Below are positions 57,956-64,000 of a stretch of 64,000 nt of DNA, in pieces; the stretch's first letter is position 1; each line of letters opens with the position of its first letter. A program made the translations under genes and the position numbers. The notes beneath the pieces are model-generated. The model worked only from the letters and a program-made list of their open reading frames with translations, made no database searches and had not been told where the DNA came from. Source of the stretch: Acetobacteraceae bacterium (GTDB lineage: Bacteria; Pseudomonadota; Alphaproteobacteria; Acetobacterales; Acetobacteraceae); the NCBI GenBank assembly GCA_004843165.1, contig CP039459.1, forward strand, positions 499,501 through 563,500, read 5' to 3'.

Positions 57956-60900
57956 TCAGGACTCGTCTTCCATTTCAACCCCTAAAGAGGCTGTATCTTC
58001 AGCAAGTATTTCCGCATCATGTGCCGCTAAAGGAGAAGCTTTTTCTCCAATTTTGCGCATTTGACGCATCATTCCGCCCGTTCCTGCTGGGATCAAGCGC
58101 CCAACAATAACGTTTTCTTTCAGTCCCCCAAGATGATCTACCTTACCTGAGCTGGCAGCTTCTGTCAGCACACGTGTGGTTTCTTGGAAGGAGGCTGCAG
58201 AAATGAAGGATTCGGTCTGCAAGGAGGCCTTTGTGATCCCCTGTAGAACAGGAGAAGCTTCGGCAGGCTTACGCCCACTTTCTTCTAATTCACGATTCTC
58301 CGCATCAAAGACAAGACGATCCACAACTTCACCTAGCAACCAAACCGAATCGCCCGGATTGGTAATCTCAACCTTCTGGAGCATCTGACGAACAATCACT
58401 TCAATATGTTTATCGTTAATCTTCACCCCCTGAAGACGATACACATCTTGAACTTCATTCACCAGATATTCAGAAAGCGCCTCAACCCCAAGAACTTTCA
58501 GGATATCATGCGGAACACGTGGGCCATCCACCAATGGATCACCTTTTTGAATAAAGTCACCTTCCTGAACGGAAATACGTTTTCCTTTAGGAATGAGATA
58601 TTCTGTCTGCTCTCCTGTTTCATCGTCTTTAACAACGATGCAACGTTTTGCTTTATAATCCCGTCCGAATTCAATACGGCCGCTATTTTCAGCAATAATA
58701 GCATGGTCTTTTGGGCTACGTGCTTCGAACAATTCAGCAACACGTGGAAGACCACCAGTAATATCACGGGTTTTTGAACCTTCACGTGGAATACGTGCAA
58801 GCACATCACCCGCATGAACTTCAGCGCCATTTTCAACAGAAAGAATAGAATCTGGGGAGAGGAAGTAGCGGGCTTCGTTACCGTTTGCCAGTCTCTCAAT
58901 ATTCCCTTTTTCATCTTTCAACTGAAGACGTGGACGTAAATCAACACCTTTAGCAGCTTGTTTATAGTCAACAACGACACGAGAGGCGAGGCCTGTAACC
59001 TCATCCATACGCTCCATCAAAGTAATGGAATCGATGAGATCCACATATTCAACACGACCGGCCTGCTCTGTAATGATTGGCAAGGTGTATGGGTCCCACT
59101 CGGCCAATTTTTGACCACGTGTAACTTTTTCATCTTGAGAAACCATCAATTTAGAGCCGTAAGGCACACGATAACGGGCACGTTCCACACCCTGCTCATC
59201 TGAGAGGATGATCTCGCAATTACGGGACATAACCACAGGAATTTTATGTGAATTCACAACCACGTTATGGTTTGCAATCGTTACTTTACCGTCACGGGCT
59301 GCTTCAACCATAGATTGCTCAGCACCACGTGTCGCCGTTCCCCCAATATGGAAGGTACGCATTGTCAACTGTGTTCCCGGCTCACCAATGGATTGCGCCG
59401 CAATAACACCGACAGCTTCACCCACATTGACTTCTGTACCACGTGCCAGATCACGTCCATAGCATTTTGCACAAATGCCGACACGACTATCACAGGTAAG
59501 AACAGAACGGATTTTGATATTTTCAATTCCCGCTTTTTCCAGAACTTCAATCGCCTCTTCATCCAAGAGAACACCCGCTTTATAGAGCAATTCACCAGAA
59601 ACAGGATGATTGACATCCTCAGCTAAAGTACGGCCAAGGGCACGGTCTTCGAGAGAAGCGACAACTTCCCCACCATCCATGACAACATGGACATCGATTC
59701 CTCTTTCTGTACCACAATCCTTATCGCTAATGATGCAATCTTGCGCAACATCAACCAAACGACGTGTAAGGTAACCGGAGTTCGCTGTTTTAAGCGCTGT
59801 ATCAGCAAGTCCTTTACGAGCACCATGGCTTGAGGTGAAGTAATCGAGAACCGAAAGACCTTCTTTAAAGTTCGCAACGATTGGCTGTTCAATAATTTCA
59901 CCTGAAGGCTTCACCATCAAACCACGCATCCCTGCGAGCTGTTTCATCTGTGCTGGCGACCCACGGGCACCGGAGTCACTCATCATCCAGACAGAGTTGG
60001 TTGGTTTACCGATTTCAGAAGCAGAAATAGCTTCAACCATGGCCGCCTGAACCTCATCGGTACAACGTGACCATGTATCAACCACTTTATTGTAACGTTC
60101 ACCAGCAGTAATCAAACCATCCTGATATTGCTGTTCAAATTCTTTAACCTCAGCGGCCGCACGGTCGACCAGTTTGGCTTTTGCTGCTGGCACAATCATG
60201 TCGTCTTTACCGAAGGAAACCCCAGCCAATGCTGCATGACGGAAGCCAATCGCCATCAATTGGTCACAGAAAATCACGGCATCTTTTTGGCCGCAATGAC
60301 GGTAAACCATATCAATAACGCCAGAGACGGTCTTTTTGGTTAATTGACGGTTGATGAGACTGTAAGAAATGTGCGGATTATTCGGCAAAATGAGACCAAT
60401 GATCGCACGACCTGGTGTCGTAACAACCACTTTGGAAACCATTTCCCCGTTTTCATCCATCTCTTTGAAACGTAAACGAATCTTTTGATGGAGGGTCACC
60501 TCATCTGCAGCAAGAGCGGCTTCGATTTCAGAAATAGAACCAAAAGCGGTTGGCGCAGGTGTTTTAATAACTTCTTTGCCTGTTGCTGGATCTTTTTCAA
60601 ACTCAGCCGTATCCGGCGTAGCCTTAAATTCAGGTGTTTCCAAGCTGAGGTAATAAAGCCCCAACACAATATCCTGAGAAGGCACAATGATTGGCTTACC
60701 ATTGGCAGGGCTGAGAATGTTATTGGTGGACATCATAAGCACACGTGCTTCAAGCTGAGCTTCCAGCGAGAGCGGAACGTGAACGGCCATCTGATCCCCG
60801 TCAAAGTCAGCGTTAAAAGCTGTACAGACCAACGGATGAAGCTGAATGGCTTTACCCTCGATCAAAATTGGCTCAAACGCCTGAATCCCCAAACGATGCA

Positions 60901-62317
60901 ATGTTGGCGCACGGTTAAGGAAGACGGGATGTTCTCTAATGACCTCTTCAAGAATATCCCAAACTTCTGGACGTTCTTTTTCAACCATTTTCTTTGCTGC
61001 TTTGATCGTATTGGCATGGCCATATTTTTCAAGCTTGGCATAAATAAATGGTTTAAAGAGTTCCAACGCCATTTTCTTTGGAAGACCACACTGATGTAAT
61101 TTCAGTTCAGGCCCCACAACGATAACGGAACGACCCGAATAATCAACACGTTTTCCCAAAAGGTTTTGACGGAAACGCCCCTGCTTCCCCTTCAACATAT
61201 CTGAAAGCGATTTTAGCGGACGTTTATTTCCGCCAGAAATGGCTCTGCCACGACGCCCATTGTCAAACAAAGCATCGACAGATTCTTGAAGCATACGCTT
61301 TTCATTACGAACGATAATGTCCGGCGCACGCAACTCCATCAAACGTTTTAAACGGTTGTTACGGTTAATCACACGACGATAAAGATCATTTAGATCAGAA
61401 GTCGCAAAACGACCACCATCCAATGGCACCAATGGACGGAGTTCAGGTGGGATGACCGGAATAACATCCAAAATCATCCATTCTGGTTTTCCACCGCTTT
61501 CCACGAAAGCTTCAACCATTTTTAAGCGTTTAACCAGTTTCTTTCTGGCGGCTTCAGAAGTTGCCTTACGAAGTTTTTTACGCAAAATGGTTTTTTCAGA
61601 ATCTTCATCTGTGATTTCGGCATCGTAATCAAAAGGATCTGGCTCTCCAGATTCTTTTGCGGCTCGGCTTAAAAGGCGTTCTTCCTCATTTGGAATACCC
61701 CAATCATAGCTTGAAAGCGCCTTCTTAATGGCTTCTGCACCGATACCGACATCCAGACCTGCATCCGGATACATATCCAGAAGATCTTCACAGCGCTCCT
61801 CATCAAGAAGATACTGATCACGTCTCTTTGCATATTTGAAGGATTCAATTTCCTCTGAATCGCAAATACCTTTATCCAGAACAAAAAATTTCTCGAAATA
61901 AAGGACAGGTTCCACATCCTTGAGAGGAAGATCCAACAAAGTCGCAATACGGCTTGGAAGGGATTTCAAGAACCAGATATGCGCTACAGGAGACGCAAGC
62001 TCAATATGCCCCATGCGCTCACGACGGACTTTTGCCAAAGTGACTTCAACGCCACATTTTTCGCAAATAATCCCACGGAATTTCATCCGTTTATATTTAC
62101 CACAAAGACATTCATAATCTTTGGTTGGACCAAAAATACGCGCACAGAAAAGCCCGTCACGTTCTGGCTTAAAGGTACGGTAGTTAATGGTTTCAGGCTT
62201 TTTGATTTCTCCAAAGGACCATGAGCGGATTTGCTCAGGAGAGGCCAGACGGATTCTAATCTGATCAAAAGCCCCCTGTTCTGGTGAAGTCCCTAAAATT
62301 TTGGTGATCTCTTTCAT
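57956..62317 (-). CDS. rpoC: RNA polymerase beta-prime subunit
   Basis: The 1453-residue subunit carries the catalytic Mg site in [20 protein letters not shown]. The N-terminal zinc ribbon reads [20 protein letters not shown] followed by CGVEV. The bridge-helix and trigger-loop region contains [34 protein letters not shown] and [20 protein letters not shown]. The second zinc site is in [20 protein letters not shown]. The C-terminus ends in an acidic tail. The subunit is slightly longer than the E. coli protein, as usual for Alphaproteobacteria. It lies 122 bp downstream of rpoB. Confidence 0.98.
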   Translation of the reverse strand: MKEITKILGTSPEQGAFDQIRIRLASPEQIRSWSFGEIKKPETINYRTFKPERDGLFCARIFGPTKDYECLCGKYKRMKFRGIICEKCGVEVTLAKVRRERMGHIELASPVAHIWFLKSLPSRIATLLDLPLKDVEPVLYFEKFFVLDKGICDSEEIESFKYAKRRDQYLLDEERCEDLLDMYPDAGLDVGIGAEAIKKALSSYDWGIPNEEERLLSRAAKESGEPDPFDYDAEITDEDSEKTILRKKLRKATSEAARKKLVKRLKMVEAFVESGGKPEWMILDVIPVIPPELRPLVPLDGGRFATSDLNDLYRRVINRNNRLKRLMELRAPDIIVRNEKRMLQESVDALFDNGRRGRAISGGNKRPLKSLSDMLKGKQGRFRQNLLGKRVDYSGRSVIVVGPELKLHQCGLPKKMALELFKPFIYAKLEKYGHANTIKAAKKMVEKERPEVWDILEEVIREHPVFLNRAPTLHRLGIQAFEPILIEGKAIQLHPLVCTAFNADFDGDQMAVHVPLSLEAQLEARVLMMSTNNILSPANGKPIIVPSQDIVLGLYYLSLETPEFKATPDTAEFEKDPATGKEVIKTPAPTAFGSISEIEAALAADEVTLHQKIRLRFKEMDENGEMVSKVVVTTPGRAIIGLILPNNPHISYSLINRQLTKKTVSGVIDMVYRHCGQKDAVIFCDQLMAIGFRHAALAGVSFGKDDMIVPAAKAKLVDRAAAEVKEFEQQYQDGLITAGERYNKVVDTWSRCTDEVQAAMVEAISASEIGKPTNSVWMMSDSGARGSPAQMKQLAGMRGLMVKPSGEIIEQPIVANFKEGLSVLDYFTSSHGARKGLADTALKTANSGYLTRRLVDVAQDCIISDKDCGTERGIDVHVVMDGGEVVASLEDRALGRTLAEDVNHPVSGELLYKAGVLLDEEAIEVLEKAGIENIKIRSVLTCDSRVGICAKCYGRDLARGTEVNVGEAVGVIAAQSIGEPGTQLTMRTFHIGGTATRGAEQSMVEAARDGKVTIANHNVVVNSHKIPVVMSRNCEIILSDEQGVERARYRVPYGSKLMVSQDEKVTRGQKLAEWDPYTLPIITEQAGRVEYVDLIDSITLMERMDEVTGLASRVVVDYKQAAKGVDLRPRLQLKDEKGNIERLANGNEARYFLSPDSILSVENGAEVHAGDVLARIPREGSKTRDITGGLPRVAELFEARSPKDHAIIAENSGRIEFGRDYKAKRCIVVKDDETGEQTEYLIPKGKRISVQEGDFIQKGDPLVDGPRVPHDILKVLGVEALSEYLVNEVQDVYRLQGVKINDKHIEVIVRQMLQKVEITNPGDSVWLLGEVVDRLVFDAENRELEESGRKPAEASPVLQGITKASLQTESFISAASFQETTRVLTEAASSGKVDHLGGLKENVIVGRLIPAGTGGMMRQMRKIGEKASPLAAHDAEILAEDTASLGVEMEDES

Positions 62318-62439
62318 TCGCCACTATCCTGCTTGCCGGGAAGTTTGGGGAAATGACTAAAACCATCTCCCCATTCTACCTTAAGAGCTTATAAAGCTCG
62401 TTTATTATTTATTTAAACGTGTCTCCGAAAGAACCGAAC

Positions 62440-64000
62440 TCAGTTAGAGCCCTGTTCCAGCTCGACGTTAAGACCAAGTGATTTCAACTCTTTTGTCAAA
62501 ACGTTAAAGCTTTCCGGAATACCCGCTTCAAAATCCTCATCCTCACGAACGATGGATTCATAAACTTTTGTTCGTCCAGAAACGTCATCTGATTTAACTG
62601 TAAGCATTTCTTGAAGCGTATAGGCTGCGCCGTATGCTTCCAATGCCCAGACTTCCATCTCCCCAAAACGCTGCCCACCGAACTGCGCTTTACCTCCCAG
62701 CGGCTGCTGGGTGATGAGAGAGTAAGGCCCAATGGAACGGGAATGGATTTTATCATCGACCAAGTGATGCAGTTTAAGCATGTAAATATAACCAACGGTT
62801 GTTTTACGCTCAAATTTCTGCCCTGTACGCCCATCAATCAACTGAGACTGCCCAGAGACATCAACACCCGCTTTTTCCAGCATTTTTTCAATATCTGGAA
62901 TAGAAGCTCCGTCAAAGACTGGGGTTGCAATAGGCACACCTTTACGGATGTTTTTCATCAACTCAAAAAGCTGATCATTAGACATCTCTGCAATATCTTC
63001 TTTGAAGACACGATCGCCATAAACATCTTTTAAGGCATCCAGAAGTTCCTGACGACGCTCACCTGTGCGCTGATAATCATCAACAATTTCACCAATATTT
63101 TGGCCAATATTGGCACATGCCCAGCCGAGATGGGTTTCGAGGATCTGCCCGACATTCATACGAGAAGGCACACCCAATGGGTTCAAAACAATATCAACAG
63201 CCTTTCCGTTCTCAAGGAATGGCATATCTTCAATTGGCACAACACGGGAGACCACACCCTTATTTCCATGACGCCCAGCCATTTTGTCACCTGGCTGAAG
63301 CTTACGCTTCACCGCAACAAAAATTTTGACCATTTTCATTACGCCCGGGGAAAGTTCATCACCACGTTGTAGCTTATCAACTTTATCCTCGAAATGGGCA
63401 TTAATCCGTGCAACCGCCGCATCATATTCTTTACAAATTGTCTGAATAGAAGTTGCGGTATCTGCATCGGCTAAAGGAATATCTCTCCAGTTAGAACGTG
63501 GGATTTCTCTCAAGAGTTCTAACGTGACCGTATCCCCTTTTTTAAGGTTTTTAACCGTTTTGGATTTTGTTGCGGCACCGACTTCCTGACCCACAAGACG
63601 TGCTTTTAAACGGTCATGGAAGTTGCGTTCTTGAATGGCACACTCATCGTCACGATCTTTTGCAAAACGTTCGATTTCATTGCGCTCAATGGCCATTGCA
63701 CGTTCATCTTTATCCACACCACGGCGGGAGAAAACACGCACATCAACAACGGTTCCACTTGTGCCTGGTGGAAGCTTCAAAGACGTATCACGGACATCTG
63801 AAGCCTTTTCCCCAAAGATAGCACGTAGGAGCTTTTCTTCCGGTGTCATTGGGCTTTCCCCTTTTGGGGTCACCTTACCAACGAGAATATCACCCGGCTC
63901 GACTTCTGCACCGACATAAACAATACCGGCCTCGTCAAGATTTCTAAGCGCTTCTTCCCCGGCATTTGGAATATCACGTGTGATTTCCTCTTGTCCGAGT
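62440..64000 (-). CDS. rpoB: RNA polymerase beta subunit, C-terminal part (gene continues beyond the window)
   Basis: About 520 C-terminal residues are present, and the frame stays open to the window edge ([20 protein letters not shown]... [20 protein letters not shown]). Other conserved features are LKPGDKM-type [60 protein letters not shown] and the C-terminal [20 protein letters not shown] with [20 protein letters not shown]. The rifampicin-binding region lies outside the window. Confidence 0.98.
   Translation of the reverse strand, partial: LGQEEITRDIPNAGEEALRNLDEAGIVYVGAEVEPGDILVGKVTPKGESPMTPEEKLLRAIFGEKASDVRDTSLKLPPGTSGTVVDVRVFSRRGVDKDERAMAIERNEIERFAKDRDDECAIQERNFHDRLKARLVGQEVGAATKSKTVKNLKKGDTVTLELLREIPRSNWRDIPLADADTATSIQTICKEYDAAVARINAHFEDKVDKLQRGDELSPGVMKMVKIFVAVKRKLQPGDKMAGRHGNKGVVSRVVPIEDMPFLENGKAVDIVLNPLGVPSRMNVGQILETHLGWACANIGQNIGEIVDDYQRTGERRQELLDALKDVYGDRVFKEDIAEMSNDQLFELMKNIRKGVPIATPVFDGASIPDIEKMLEKAGVDVSGQSQLIDGRTGQKFERKTTVGYIYMLKLHHLVDDKIHSRSIGPYSLITQQPLGGKAQFGGQRFGEMEVWALEAYGAAYTLQEMLTVKSDDVSGRTKVYESIVREDEDFEAGIPESFNVLTKELKSLGLNVELEQGSN

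Overview
The window is a moderately AT-rich stretch of an alphaproteobacterial chromosome. The pointers are CcrM (the GANTC methyltransferase), ribosomal proteins L9, S6 and L22 with long C-terminal tails, the dnaG-rpoD-GatB/YqeY-carA-carB-greA neighbourhood, a DUF1285 gene beside a CCA-adding enzyme, and the full str-S10-spc-alpha ribosomal cluster. The gene set and low GC look most like an AT-rich acetic acid bacterium (Acetobacteraceae, perhaps insect-associated). The family assignment is inference from remembered gene content, not a database result.

Layout. 1-153 is the 3' end of rsmA. 310-1350 holds two tandem paralogues of an unrecognised His/Lys-rich small protein. 1627-3012 is rplI-rpsR-rpsF. 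3304-4402 is a wrecked GT61-type glycosyltransferase. 4444-8931 is rpoD, dnaG and a YqeY gene; 9246-13731 is carAB. 13852-19561 holds a small proline-rich protein, a Sel1-repeat protein, greA, gpmI, an EnvC-like protein and an old-yellow-enzyme reductase. 19661-27371 is an accessory island with two toxin/immunity cassettes and a type III restriction-modification system. 27534-36973 returns to housekeeping genes (ctp protease, rppH, an ABC exporter, CCA enzyme, ccrM, rnhB). 37563-40395 is a second accessory island with a cytosine-5 methyltransferase and an OLD-like ATPase/TOPRIM protein. 41115-57750 is the ribosomal protein supercluster (with rpoA, adk, secY and tuf) read leftwards, followed upstream by rpoC and the 3' two-fifths of rpoB.

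Main points. (1) The type III mod gene is split by six GGAT tetranucleotide repeats placed so that seven or four repeats would restore one reading frame. This is a classic phase-variation switch, here in the OFF register. (2) The two toxin cassettes begin with the same 102-bp sequence. The first is intact and its C-terminal domain resembles bacterial toxin 44. The second has lost its ATG (ATA instead) and carries an in-frame amber codon just before an RNase-like toxin domain, the expected state of a displaced orphan module. (3) The cytosine methyltransferase and the ATPase/TOPRIM protein form a compact two-gene unit that may be a methylation-guarded defence system. (4) fusA is missing from its usual place between rpsG and tuf.

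Most ribosomal protein genes overlap or lie within about 25 bp of each other and are presumably co-transcribed. Several stem-loops without T tracts (after tuf, between rplE and rpsN, between rpsK and rpoA) may set stoichiometry or mark processing sites. No tRNA, rRNA, CRISPR array or insertion sequence was seen.
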